This document shows, piece after piece, positions 13,306 to 25,140 of a stretch of 64,000 nt of DNA (position 1 is its first letter; each line of letters begins with the position of its first letter). The translations under genes were made by a program, and so were the position numbers. Under the pieces are notes generated by a model. It was not told where the DNA came from and did not search any database. It was given only the letters and a program-made list of their open reading frames with translations. Source of the stretch: Spirodela intermedia (lineage: Eukaryota; Streptophyta; Magnoliopsida; Alismatales; Araceae); contig LR746267.1 in NCBI GenBank assembly GCA_902729315.2, forward strand, positions 2,866,886 through 2,930,885, in the 5' to 3' direction.

Positions 13306-13524
13306 ATCATCACTGTCATCAACTCCTTCCTTCCACTGCTCGCTGAGGAAGGGGATGACGCCGACTACATCAGTATTACGGGTAGATCGTCCTGCCGCAT
13401 CAAACGTGGATACTTTTTTATGAGACGGCGGCGTGAACTGGCAGAGGTTCCAGATGACTCAGACGCCATGGCCTACATCAGCCACCGGAGGTCCAACTGG
13501 TCGTCGTTTTCCGTCTTCATTTAG
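13306..13524 (+). pseudogene. Unidentified open frame, possible gene remnant or terminal exon
   Basis: After a TGA at about 13303 the plus strand stays open for roughly 70 codons to TAG near 13522. The product is compositionally protein-like: an acidic start (AEEGDDADYISITG), a basic RRRRE patch, then SDAMAYISHRRSNW near the end. There is no good upstream ATG, so it is either the last exon of an unseen gene or a relic. The DADYISI segment loosely recalls acidic-tyrosine motifs of small plant regulators, but no family can be named. Confidence 0.25.
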
Positions 13525-14906
13525 AGAGAAACGCACATGGTATTCCGAATGGCACATGGTGTGTCGGTTACGGACCTCTTGAGACCTTATGCCGCTTACC
13601 TCCTAACATGCAATGTTACTGATAGGAATCTCTAAACGTTTTTTAATCAGGTTTTTCTTCCACTTTGCGGTCATAATTGAGAGCATATATAAATTCAACA
13701 ATATTTTAACTAAAAATAATGTAGTTTTACGAAAAGATAAAGGGCGATGAATTATCATCAGATATAATGCATATCTAGTTTGTTCAAGATGTGACTTTCA
13801 TTTGTACATAACGAAGAAACTGAACTTTTTAAGAAACTAGACTTTTCATAATTTCACGAACTAGTTAAGCAGGTTAATTTTAATTTGATCCTCTAAGGTA
13901 ATTTTAATTTCTTCAGTATTACCTTCAGCCGCAATAATCTGAAAAACATTATTTTTCATGTTTTTTTATTGTGTGACATTGAATCAGATTACGGTAGTCC
14001 TACTTATGTCGACTGATTACATGATTAAACCAATAGCAAGCGTGCATCAGTCAAATCATGTGTCATTGTAATTCAGTTAGCACTTGTTTCTTTTCTTATT
14101 ATAGTGGGGACATTATTATTATTTTTTTGATATTGCATAATAAAGTAGTCATACTATACAATTGCAACATCTCCATTACACCTTTTCCTTCTAAAATTTC
14201 TATGTTTTCAAAGATATAGATTGTTATGTGATGAAGTTTCCTAAGCATACTTTCGCCATTACATCAACATTTCTACATACCTTGGGAAATGAGCAAGATT
14301 TCAAATTTACTCCAGACAAAAGACTTTGTAAATTAAAAAAAATACAACACAAATGTTATATTATAGGTTCAGGTCATTTATAGTGTCAAAAGGCAGACCA
14401 TTCTCAAATTTATCTTTGTTGGATAAACCACACATACTGATAGCTGTATCTAGTGATGTCGAGCAATAAGAATCTTCTGACATTCGTACCCTATAACGTA
14501 TACGTCAGGGGTGACCCAAGCATGAAATGTTTATCGTAAGGATCAAATAAACATATTACCCATAAGTATAGAAAACATTTGAGAATCTAAATTTTTCTTA
14601 ACCTAATCAGAGGTGGAGGAAATATGTTACCTAGAAGCTAAGTCACCTCCTCTCGCTGTATCTATGGATAACGGCCAACCGTTTAAGCCGTGTTCTTCGA
14701 GAAGCACACTGACATAATAAAGATTGTTGGTAACAAACTGACGATAGCTTTGAAGTATGCTGGGTATCTAGCCTATTCAATTCTTGAGACTCATCTCGGG
14801 CAGTGCAAAATCCTTGCCCCGATCCTTCCTGGTTACCGACCCTAATTGTGCTTCGAGCGGTATCAATGATCTAGAAAGGCCTGGACCTTGTCAATCCAAC
14901 ACAGCC

Positions 14907-15058
14907 TGGATTTCATTTACAAGCCCTGATCCCGTTTCGAGAGCCTTGACCGGGCGACTAATATCCGCGTAAGCTAAATAGATGGATTTCTTTTACAAGC
15001 CCTGATCCCGTTTCAAGAGCCTTGACCGGGCGACTGATATCCGCGTAAGCTAAATAGA
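14907..15058 (+). repeat. 76-bp tandem duplication
   Basis: Two adjacent copies of a 76-base unit beginning TGGATTTC and ending CTAAATAGA start at 14907 and 14983. Only a handful of substitutions separate them, so the duplication is recent. No gene overlaps it. Confidence 0.9.
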
Positions 15059-15059
15059 T

Positions 15060-17036
15060 CCAGAGATAGAAGAGAGGGAGAGTCCGTCACGAGGCTTCTG
15101 GCAGAAGAGAAACGTGACAGGAAAAGCTGGCAGTCGACTCTTTCAAGGTTAACATCTCATTAGTGGGAACCATGCGAAGATTTTCTTTTCCGAGTTATTC
15201 TGAACAGGCTCCGGCCAAGAGTAGAAGATCCGAGGGGATCACCGAGCATCGACATCCACATATATTTGTATATTTACCATTATTTTTCCTGAAAAAATAT
15301 ATATAGCTTATGTCGAGGAGTACACTACGATGTATGATTTAAATCAAATTTATTGATTAGATATTAATGAGATCTTAGGCACCTTAAGCCCGTGGTGGAA
15401 GCATGTGACGTCGTCATCATTCTACCTTCCGGCACAATCCCCAAGATCTGTTCACTCGCGACTCATTTAATCATCTGCAAGTGGAAACGTTAAATCTATT
15501 GACTTCCAAAGAACGTGTCTAAGCAAGTGAATGACAAAATGGTGAGATATTAACGAGAAGGGAATCACTAAGGCGGGAGAGGATACCTGACTGAAAGGGA
15601 GACGGGAACGAAAATGGCCTTTCGAATCAGGTTATTGTAATCCTACGACAACTGTCGTCTCTTTTTATGACCAACGAAAGGGAGCAAAGACCCATTTGCG
15701 GCTCAAAGAGGACAGGAGAGAACGAGCTTTAAACTGACGTAACCTTCCACAATATACGTGCATCTCTCTCTCTCTCTCTCTCCCTCCCCTCGTTGTTTCT
15801 CGCTCTAACTCGACATAGTTGTTGCGTCGATGTTCCCTAAGCGATATAAAACAATCGTTTGCCGAAATGCAAGCCTCACAACCTGGGCACGAGAGACCAG
15901 AATAAATTATACGATAGAGTACTAAAATAACGCTATAATGAATAAAAAAGTCATTCATTCAAACAATGCCCGAGGTTTTGGTCCAATTCTTGTTTTTAGA
16001 AAAAGTTGAATGATTTAATAGAACGTTTCTTTTAGTCTCTTTTTGGCGGTGATACTAATCAAAGGTTTCGGTGCAGCTGATTCTTTTCTTTGACTATGGC
16101 CTAGTAATTTTCCACTTCCATAGACCTTTCTAAGAAGACCAATGAAAAAGCAACCCTCCCTCACCGGTAGAACAGGCCCAATTTTAGGCACCTACTACTG
16201 GACAAAGGGATCTCTGATGGATGCAACATTATATGAGAAACAAGATGTTGAGGTCTCGCTGACAATTTTCATGAACAATCCCTCCGTCGCGGAGAATGCT
16301 GTAAGACTTGAAGCAGTGTAGGATATTAACGGTCACCAATCAGAAAATAAGGAGACGTTGCAGACGGTGAATGTGGTCGAAGCATCCCTCGTCAATTGCT
16401 GTGGTCGAGACAGGTTCCCCGTCTCTCCAATACGCATGAATTCCCTAACTAGAGAACCACCACCTACTCGTCGCCGAATCCCTTGTGGCATCAGGCAGAC
16501 AGAGCATGTTCAATCCTTTCATCCTCTCGGTCGTTGCAGAATAGACTGAGGAAACATTGATTGACTAGCATAGAAAGCAATGCCAAAACCTTAATCATGA
16601 TAGATAGGCAATACCAAAACCATTGGTCGATTCTCAAAGCTCGGGGATGGGATCGAGAAAAGAGACAATTTTTTTCGAATGAGCAGAGAAGAGGGAAAGG
16701 GAACATGCGCCGCTCACATTAGCTTCACGTGACATAGATGTAGCCTATTTTCACCGTTTTATACGACCGTAGGAAAAGGAGGAAATCGTCTCCCAACTAC
16801 CAAATAGGAGGGCGGCTGTTTCGAATGAATCTCTCATCACATCTTTTCTCAGCCCTTTTGTTTATTGGCAAACCTTAGTCCACTTAATGTTTATCTCATT
16901 GATTGGCTTCATTCGAGATAACAGAATCAATTTCGATTTGAGCTTAATAAGGCTTAACACGAGAGGAATAAATAGTTAATCTAAAGAAAAAAAGGCACCC
17001 TCCAAAGAATCTAATATCTTCTTACTTCATTCTTCA

Positions 17037-17040
<4 letters not shown>
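15060..17040. other. Intergenic stretch without recognisable gene
   Basis: Short frames occur on both strands (for example minus 15665-15958), but none has a recognisable motif. A short CT tract lies at 15763-15782. No RNA gene or transposon ends were identified. Confidence 0.5.

Positions 17041-17041
<1 letters not shown>

Positions 17042-17081
<40 letters not shown>
17042..17081 (+). repeat. (CT)n microsatellite with downstream ATG
   Basis: A 40-base CT run is followed within seven bases by an ATG (17088) whose frame closes after 14 codons. The arrangement mimics the CT leaders of the other genes in the window, and the next 500 bases stay pyrimidine-rich, but no recognisable protein follows. 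A first exon or leader of an unrecognised gene is possible. Confidence 0.5.
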
Positions 17082-17082
<1 letters not shown>

Positions 17083-17849
17083 AACAATGAAACCAGTAGC
17101 CCTTGTCGGATTCTCGCGCTGCCACCTGTGACAACAAGGCCAGATGTATCTCCAGCACCCAGTGGAGGCCATCTCCCTTTCACAAAGAAAGTCTCGAACT
17201 CCCCTCCCCTCCTTCCACTTCCTCTGCCTTTTGTTCCCCCACTCTCCTCTTTTTCTCTGCCTACCCCTTTCTTTCTCTCTCTCTCTCTCTCTCCCCCTCT
17301 TTCTCCGTCTCCGGGGATATATGTAAATATATATCTCTTTCTATCTCAATCCACAAATGCATGTACGTTAAAGTGGCATTTTGAAATTGAGGGGACGAAA
17401 CTCTCCCTCCCTCTGGACAAAAAAGTCATGTCCCACTGCCACTCGTCTTCGGAACTTCCTACCCATCACCTGACACAAGCCACCCCAGCTCACCTTAACC
17501 CACGCCGAATCGGACACCTGCTGCAGAGCTAAGCCCGCTGACCCCACCACACTTTCCTCTCTTCTGCGGTAGCCCCTCTTCGTCAATCAGTAAGACTGAA
17601 CCTCTCTCGTCGGGTCTCTCTCTATCTTTCTCGCTCCCTAAAATGACTGAAGAGGGCAACCCTCAGTGCCACACATACCTTTCGGCCGAGGCCCCCACCA
17701 CTTGGCCCAAATAGTGCTTTGGCACGCTTCCTTGTACAGAAGACTTCAAGAAGCAAGAACCCTTTTTCCATCTTGCTTTGTTTTCCCCACTTAGTAGCAG
17801 TCCCAACATTATGGGGTGGGAAGCATCTTCTTCTTCTCTTCCAGTTCCG

Positions 17850-18030
17850 CTTATATAAGCTTCAGATCTGGAACTGTAAGGGAGAATAATGGGGTGGGAA
17901 GGACTTGGCCAGTTATCTTCGGCCTTATGGATGATAACTTCTTGCTGAAACTTTGCTCTCTCCCTCTCTCCCTCTCTCTCCCATCTATCTAAGCCTATCT
18001 ATCTATATATATATATATATATATACACGT
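17850..18030 (+). promoter_or_regulatory. Possible promoter: TATA box, CT-rich tract and (TA)n
   Basis: The palindrome CTTATATAAG at 17850-17859 contains a TATATAAG element. It sits between CAGTTCC (17842) and GGAACTG (17870), a 7-base inverted pair. A CT-rich tract (about 17956-17992) and a TA microsatellite (about 18004-18027) follow. No protein can be assigned downstream, so function is uncertain. Confidence 0.2.
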
Positions 18031-18319
18031 CTTTCGTCCTGTTTGCATATTACTTTGGTGGAAGACTCAAAACCTGTGAGCCTGGAAAGAGTAAGAGATC
18101 CGACTCAGGTGTCCTTGCTTTTTGCGCGATATTCAAAAGTTAAGCACTTTAACTGTATGAATCTCATTTAAATTAAGTAACATCTGAAGGAACGTCCTTC
18201 TAGAATCAACTCCCTGTAGACTTCCGGTGAGAATGCGATGCTCCAAACAGAAGTCTTTGGAGGAGCCACCGAAAGTTATACAGTCCACCCATGAATGGAA
18301 ATATTTACAACCCAGCAGA

Positions 18320-18363
18320 ACGGCGTAAAGCCGAGAACTGGGATCCCCACCGTCTTCGAGGTC
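18320..18363 (-). repeat. Dispersed block, copy B (paired with 12040-12090)
   Basis: This is the better-preserved copy of the block described at 12040. On the minus strand it lies inside an 85-codon open frame (18133-18390) reading ELYDLEDGGDPSSRLYAVLLG, which is protein-like but not recognised. Upstream sequence shows no continuing exon. Confidence 0.45.
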
Positions 18364-19012
18364 GTAGAGTTCCCATGTGTCGGCGATCACGAGAGCTTAT
18401 CTCTAGGCCGCTCCGCCGCACGGCGGCTCTGATGGGCGATACCCATCACCTCGAAAACCCACGCCGTGTCTAGATTTTGGCGTAGCGGCGCAACTTACCT
18501 GGGCTTCTCTTGGGGAGTAGAAGACCACCCGGATTCCAGCATCAACGAGTACTTCACGGATGATCATCAGAGATGCGTCGCCACCTCAAGATCTGCTCAT
18601 CTTTCATCACAGATACAGATTATCGACCTATAATGTTTTTCAAACCTCATAAAAACTATAAAAACAAATCCAGGAGACTCGTCAACCGAATGATCTGGTT
18701 CTCTCCGATCGAACCGTCGACATGCCCCCGATGCTCTCGTAAACGGAATTGAGAAAACATGCTGGATTCGGTCACAGACTTGCCGGAGTGGTTCGGACCA
18801 TGTGGTTGCTAGAAGTAATGTCGTTGTCGTCCACCTCTAGCGATTCGCGACCGTACACCCACCCATTCATATGCATGGTTCGTCATCTTAGGAAGGTCCT
18901 AGTAGGAAGCACCTGGCCAAGCTCATGGAATCTCTATTTGTCCAAGGTATAACTCGGAGTGATGAAATTCGTCTCACAAACTCCGTCATCAGCGGTGTTC
19001 GGAATTTCATCA

Positions 19013-19202
19013 CACGTGGACAACGTTCGCTGAGATGGAGGCCTGGTATTCGCAGATTACATATGTCGAATGACAGAGATGCCTGACGTGGCGGACGTCT
19101 GTGCCCACGTCAGCTCTGCGGGAGTTCAACTCGCCGTCGCCCTCTGGGGTTTCAAGGAGGACGCCGAGCGTGTTGGATTCCACGAAGGCGCGTGACGTGT
19201 CA
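19013..19202. promoter_or_regulatory. Cluster of ACGT-core (G-box/ABRE/C-box) sites
   Basis: CACGTG lies at 19013-19018. TGACGTGG at 19084-19091 and CCACGTCA at 19105-19112 form a perfect inverted pair around GACGTC at 19094-19099. The palindrome-like TGACGTGTCA lies at 19193-19202. ACGT cores are the known binding core of plant bZIP and bHLH factors. Five cores in 190 bases exceeds expectation, but no gene start is recognisable on either side, so the target is unknown. Confidence 0.35.
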
Positions 19203-19209
19203 ATAATAC

Positions 19210-22200
19210 CATGAAGTGCAAGGCTTTTTAGTCTGTCATCTGTGATACAGAGTAACTTAAACTACCGTCATGAACACCTTGGAAGGCTGAGATTTACCAC
19301 GATTTAGTTTAAGGCGTGAAAATAGCGAGAAAATAATCTAGGAAGTGGGGCTCTGACACTGCGAGCGTGGCACCTTGTCAAAAAAGCAAACATATATGCT
19401 GCTATTGCAGGAGTTGCATAATTTACAAGAAAGGTCTCGTTTTTTCATTAAAAAAAAATAAATCAATCTTAAGGTTGCTGCTTCTCTAGAGAACTTTCCT
19501 CATGTTTACTTTTAATGAGAGCTTGGAGGAAGGGCTGAAGAAAAGGATGATCATTAGGGTACAATGATGATAATGCAAGCTTCAAGGGTACTTTAAAATT
19601 TTTCATTGCAGATTATTATAAGCAATATTTCTAGTTCTTTGTTCATTGTTTTACGCCAAAAGCAGTATAGTTTCCAAGTCAAAACACGATAATATTTAAT
19701 ATACAGATATTAAAATGAGTGTTCTACGCGAATTATTTAGTTTATTTAGGAAAATAAGAGCAACTCTTCATAAATTTTCGTCGTGCAACAGGACGCTAGA
19801 GAATAAAATAGTTCATATAGATTTGTTTGTTGATCAGGCGTTTAGAGACCAAATCAAAGAATCAATCAAAACACTTTCTAAAGCGTAAATAAGTTTTTGG
19901 GTAAATAAAGTTCGGAAATCTAGCCCACCCTATTCTACTATCATGTGAGTTAGGGTTACGCAGTTAACGGGCGCGCGTACCACATGCTCGTCCTTGCGCC
20001 CTCACGGTGCAATGAACCTGGACCTTCCAAGTCCATCTACCCTCATAGCCCCTCAAAATGGTAAACAGTAAGCGTCCATTGGACCAGCCGGAATCAGGTA
20101 TAGAATTCGTTGAGTTCTCATTATACTCGTGTGTGGTGTAATGCAAGTGTGAATAATGAAAAGAAGGGCCAGGCCGAAGTTGAGCAACCGTCACGCTAAG
20201 CTTCAGATTTCTTTCCTTTCATGGGATATAATTCTCTTGATCTGACTAACCCTGATACCCTCCACATGGATACGACGTTCCAACGACGGAGAGCTCGTCA
20301 CTGAGTTATTTTCACATCAATAAATAAATACTATTAAAAGAACCCTATGAAACGAGTTGTTGTTACAACTCACCGGCGACGCGGGCCTCTTTTCCTAATA
20401 TTCTCTCGGAGATCCGGTGAGAAGTTATTTTCATATAAATACCTTGCCACTTATGAAAGACACCATCAACAAGGATGTCAACTGGGCAACACCAGACGCA
20501 GTTTAAGCGTTAGGCTATAAGAGAACAAACCAAAACAGCCGAACCTTACGTATGATGCAGTTAATATAGGAAGAGCGAGAGAGAGAGAGTCGCGTGTGGG
20601 TGATCGTAGTACATGAAAATGACCACTAAACTTCTTCGCCGAGCTTGAGTTCAGGTCGCCGGTTGACACTTCTAAGGCCCGAAGGCTCCTCTGATGGTGC
20701 CAAACATGCGTATCTACCGAATCAGACAGTCTACCATCTTCTCAAAACAACAGAAACTAAAGTTGAGTCGTTTTGCTTCAATGTTTCTCCTTGACCGCAT
20801 AAATCCGCCATTTTTCTGTGGGCTGGGGCGGGATTTACCACTAAATAGCCCACGATTTGGCGCAGGATCTCACCGGCGCCATTCGTTGAGGAGCTTAGCT
20901 CAAACTCCTACAAGAGAGCTCAGTCGAGCCCGTTGTCTCGCGGGAACCATTGGTGGGCTTTCGCTCACGGCGGAGTAGCCTCTGGCAGGGGTTGAAAAGC
21001 CCTCAGGCATTGGAAAACCTTCTCCGGACTCCGCGAGATGGTTTCTTTCTTTCTAATGCACATGTCGCAGGTTCAGTGCACGGTTTATCTGGTCTTCTCA
21101 CACCGTCTCCTTGTTCCCCTACGAGATATTTGAAACCCTAATAGCCTCAGATGATGCTAATCACCACGTTAAACACAGGGAGCCTCGGCCATTTGTATCC
21201 CTTCTCGCACCTTCACCTGGGGCTCCTCTTCAGTGCTCTTGAGCTTATATATCATGATTCATGAACCAAAGCAAGTGGATTGACCTCGAGGATGAATGGC
21301 CGCCCCTCAACCTTGGGCTTCGCTTCGCCCACTAGTTTTCTCCACTGTTGGAGCTATGTGATCAGATCGACTGCCGTTTATGACTTGGAGGAAGCAAGAT
21401 TGAATTGCCCTCAGATGACGCCCAACACCTTCGTCGCCGTTTTTTCATCAGATTTTCACAAGGTTTTCTGTTCCTCGTGCCCCCCTCCCTTTGAGGTACT
21501 GAGCATCACACAAGCGAAGAGATTCTCCAGACTGAGAACCAAAAGAACGATATGTCTGCCAAGGATGCTCAATTCTCAGTAACGAGTAAGAACTGTGGCC
21601 GATGTGAAGTGCCTGAGCATGAATATGAGAACAGATGTGTGCATTCCCCATAAGCCTCGTCTCTTCTTCAAAGTTTGTGACACTAATCTCAAGATCAGCT
21701 AAGTTCTGGGTCCTCTCAAGCCATACACTGTCACCATATGCTTTTCTTTTCTGGCATATCGCAAGGTTTCTGCATTTCAGCGTCATTCCCCGTCGGCTGA
21801 TGGCTGCCATGAATGCATAGGTGACCATCTTCTGATTAAGGTTAGGTTCTGTAATTCATCAGTTTGCACCTTGATATCAAATGAGGTCGACACCACCTAT
21901 TTACACCAAGAGAGAGAGAGTTGCAACCCATCCATCCATTACCTCATTGCCAAAGCTGGCCAAGGCTGGGGGTGGAGATAAGAAGCCTTGTCTGCCTATC
22001 TCTGTGTTTTGTCACGCTGCCATTGGAGTAGGGGATGCTACAATACACACATCTGCCCTCTTCAATTGGTGTCGGTGGGGAGAACGGCCGATGATGATGA
22101 AGATGCTGATGCTGATGATGCATTGGACCTGCGGGCAGGTCTACAATATACATTAAAGAGGGGGAGCAGCTGATGCGCCAGCAGGTGATGGCAGGAGAGC

Positions 22201-23050
22201 ATATTCTCTGCAGATCCACTGGAAATGAGATATCAATCACCTGTTGGACCTGGACGTTATATCTTGCTAGAGCAAGTTACACTGCAAAACAAAAGATGAA
22301 TAATCTGAATTGTCTGTTTCTTTCTGGGCACAAACTATTTCAAGTTAGTCTACTTCATCCAATATTTATTTTGTTCCTCGTTTCAAAATATGAGCCTCTT
22401 ATCAGAGGGATAAACTTGTACTGATATATTTATTCACCTTGGCAGAAAAACCCTAATTATGATGATCCAGAAGCATATCCTTGAGCGGGGCTGTTCATGT
22501 TTTGTTCCTAAGTTTCATCAAACACAGTCATCAGGCAACTCAGCATCAAAAAATTAGCATAAAGGAAAGCACTGAAAGTACAATTTTCCTCCCAAGAAAA
22601 CCATCTCTGACATCCAAATTGTCTCGACAGATAAAGAAAGAGGTGAGTGACGATTTCAATCAGTTCAATTCTTTTCAGGCCACCAAATCCAAGGCAATGA
22701 TGCTGAGAAAAACTTGAAGAGTACCTGGAAGTGGAGTCCCCAAGCCATGAAAAATGAGGCCCCAAGCCAAAGTTGCGACCTGAGAGATCCAGAAATATTC
22801 GAGCAGAATTAAGATACATCAACCCGAGCCATTTAATTGCGACCAAGCTTAAAGAAGCAACAAAAGCATAGAAATTCTGAATGTTGCATCTTCAAACCAT
22901 AATCCAGCCAAGTCTAAGAGATCTGACTTAATGCATCCTGTCATTACAGAGGTGAAGACATTCTATTTAAAACTCGGATGTCTCTCCCCGTTGTTCTACC
23001 CTCTCGTAATTACTGTGGCGGTCATAAGGCAAAACTCAATAACATGAAAT
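19210..23050. other. Gene-poor stretch downstream of the FRS gene
   Basis: 19.3-19.9 kb is AT-rich; 20.3-22.9 kb is balanced and carries many 60-120 codon frames without recognisable motifs. The part nearest 23.0 kb is expected to hold the 3' untranslated region, and possibly small 3' exons, of the minus-strand FRS gene. A triplet-rich patch near 22090-22120 reads as a serine/alanine-rich tail on the minus strand, but no junction proves that it belongs to the gene. Confidence 0.45.
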
Positions 23051-23056
23051 GTGAAA

Positions 23057-25105
23057 CTAAAACTCACCAATGGCACTATTTCTCGCTTGACTCCCACCAA
23101 ACATGCTTCCAGATGAGATGATACGCACAGACGATGTTTTTTCCTTTACAATCTTTTCCATTTCCTCATACATGGCCAGCTTGTGCTTCATGGCACAGTT
23201 ATGCATGTCTTCATCTTCAGCTGCTCTTAAGGAGAGCTGGATGAAGTCGTGAGCTAGACAGTTGTAACGCTTAGGAAGGCTGAATTTAAGATCTTCTACA
23301 GATGCACTCGCCTGAGAGATTGATGAAATGCTGCCAGCACCTCGTGTCCATCTCTTCAGGATATAAATCTCTGGAATGTATCGCAGATCGTGAAGGATGC
23401 AATTCATGATATGCCCACAAAGGATCCCAGCGAGCTCAAATTTATGGCAGCTGCAGGTTAGAATCTCTTGAGTGATGTTAACTGTAACGAGATGCTCGTG
23501 ATGCCTCGAATCTTCAACTGTCAAAATATAGATAGACCCATCGAAATGCCGGTTTTTAATGAAGCATTCCAAGCCGATGTTGTACTCCGCCATGAACATT
23601 TTGAATACGGCCGGTGTGTAAACACGCGCAGCATGCTGCAGAATGGCAATGGGTGGGGCGTAAGGCAAGCTCTGTGTCATCTTGACACTGGCTTCAAGCT
23701 CCTCATTGCGTCTGGCTGCCAGTAATCTATCAAACTGGCCAAGAAAGATGAGAATATCCTTTTCACAATTCAGATATGTTCCCAGCTCTTCAGTAAGATT
23801 GTCAAAACGCCATGCGTTTTTCATTTCCGCAGAAAATGTGGTCCTCCCATATGCTGCCGCCCACTTCTCCCTCTCTTCAAACCTCTGCTGAAGCCATGTG
23901 TTCTCTGATAAACCATATTTTTGAAGCATCGCACTCCACCCTTTCAAGAAATCCGCCTCAATGTCGCTATCAAATATGCATTTCCTGAAGTCCTCATCGA
24001 AATCGGCAAACCCACTCAAGGCATGACCAAGATGCTTCAAGGCGTTTTGATACAGATGCCATGCACACAGGCGATGAGAAGAGCCGGGGAAACACAGCTC
24101 AACAGCGTCCGCTATCTCCTTGTCTCCATCAGTATAAATAGTGTCCGGCATCTTTCCACACATGGCTTCCCTGAAAGCCTTGAAGACCCATCTCAAGGAA
24201 TCGGCCGTCTCGTCACACAGCAACGCAGATCCAAAGAGTACTATTTGCATGTGGTGATTAACTCCCACAAACAGTGCTAGTGGCTGTCCATAGTCGCTTG
24301 TTCTGTACATCGTGTCAAAGCACCAAACGTCTCCGAAGCGCACATAGTCCGCTTTCATCTTTCCATCGGCCCAGAAGACATTGGTGATTCGCTCATCATC
24401 GTCGAGCTGGAACGAATAAAAGAACGATGGATCTTCGGCTTGCTTACTTATGAAGTAGTCAAGTAGACGACCGGCCTCGAATCTCTGCAGAGGACTCATT
24501 CCCTTCGTTTTCAAGAAATTCCTATAATCGGCCTCTGCAGGTTGCACGACCACTTTCTTCTCAATCTTGGACTCGATCACCTTCTGCGTGATCACAAGCT
24601 CGTGATTATGAGTATTGTAAAGCTCAGAGACATGAAATTTGCCATCACTTCCGAGCTTGATCCTCATGAATGCCTTGCATCCGCATCGCGTTTCCTCTCG
24701 GTGGTACTTGGCCAATAGGTCCCCCACCTTCTGCCTGTCAACGCGAAATCCCTGCTTATTGCACAGAAATCTTCTGCTGATCGTTTCGCCAGTTATCCGA
24801 CTTCGAGTTCTGGTATCCCATCGGATACAGAAGCCAACCTTTCTCCCGTATTCACTGTAGTAATCATAAGCAGCTTTCTCTGATTCAAAGGCCATGCCCA
24901 CCTTGGGTTCTGGAACGGCGTGGTCACCGGTTCCACCACCATTAGACAGATCTTCACATTCACTGGGTCCGTTTACCGCTTCTTCATCAAAAGCATCAGG
25001 TCCTGGTCCCGATTCATCAGCACAGCTCTCCCCAGCGGAGTCTAGCTGAGGCTGAACGCTTTTTTCAATCGGAGAATCTTGCGGTGGTTCTTCGTCGCAT
25101 TCCAT
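23057..25105 (-). CDS. FRS: FAR1-RELATED SEQUENCE (FRS) transcription factor, MULE-derived
   Basis: The 682-residue product belongs to the FHY3/FAR1 family, plant transcription factors domesticated from Mutator-like transposases and acting in the nucleus, classically in light signalling. An acidic N-terminus (1-65) precedes the FAR1 DNA-binding domain (about 79-171, with FESEKAAYDYYSEYGRKVGF and the C/H zinc ligands CGCKAF and HNHELV). The MULE transposase-like domain (about 262-360) keeps aspartates at D264 and D326. A SWIM zinc finger follows, with CxC at C551/C553 and CxH at C563/H565. The start at 25105 is preferred over an in-frame ATG at 25192 because a strong acceptor (TTGCTTTCAG) ends at 25141, so the upstream 29 codons are intronic. 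The stop follows a perfect GTGAGT donor (23067-23062), so the true C-terminus may lie in a further exon. The family is large, so the exact member number is not assigned. Confidence 0.92.
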   Translation of the reverse strand: MECDEEPPQDSPIEKSVQPQLDSAGESCADESGPGPDAFDEEAVNGPSECEDLSNGGGTGDHAVPEPKVGMAFESEKAAYDYYSEYGRKVGFCIRWDTRTRSRITGETISRRFLCNKQGFRVDRQKVGDLLAKYHREETRCGCKAFMRIKLGSDGKFHVSELYNTHNHELVITQKVIESKIEKKVVVQPAEADYRNFLKTKGMSPLQRFEAGRLLDYFISKQAEDPSFFYSFQLDDDERITNVFWADGKMKADYVRFGDVWCFDTMYRTSDYGQPLALFVGVNHHMQIVLFGSALLCDETADSLRWVFKAFREAMCGKMPDTIYTDGDKEIADAVELCFPGSSHRLCAWHLYQNALKHLGHALSGFADFDEDFRKCIFDSDIEADFLKGWSAMLQKYGLSENTWLQQRFEEREKWAAAYGRTTFSAEMKNAWRFDNLTEELGTYLNCEKDILIFLGQFDRLLAARRNEELEASVKMTQSLPYAPPIAILQHAARVYTPAVFKMFMAEYNIGLECFIKNRHFDGSIYILTVEDSRHHEHLVTVNITQEILTCSCHKFELAGILCGHIMNCILHDLRYIPEIYILKRWTRGAGSISSISQASASVEDLKFSLPKRYNCLAHDFIQLSLRAAEDEDMHNCAMKHKLAMYEEMEKIVKEKTSSVRIISSGSMFGGSQARNSAIGEF

Positions 25106-25140
25106 CGGGTTCCCAATATTTCTAGATATGGCTTCGAAAA
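25106..25140 (-). other. FRS: 5' UTR exon segment of the FRS gene
   Basis: On the minus strand the acceptor TTGCTTTCAG ends at 25141, and this 35-base leader segment runs to the ATG at 25105. A 5' UTR intron must therefore begin further upstream, between about 25150 and 25800, with its donor unresolved. This is inferred from the splice motif alone. Confidence 0.5.

Larger units (their letters stand above)
12100..14900. other. Gene-poor stretch
   Basis: Apart from the (GA)n tract at 13257-13291 and a short open frame after it, nothing assignable was seen. From 13.6 to 14.6 kb the sequence is AT-rich, with no recognisable transposon ends or coding motifs. Confidence 0.5.

Noticed and set aside
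17810-17950. Two short frames both starting ATGGGGTGGGAAG, about 78 bases apart
   Set aside because: They close after 15 and 19 codons and share only the first few residues; probably a small duplication, not two genes.
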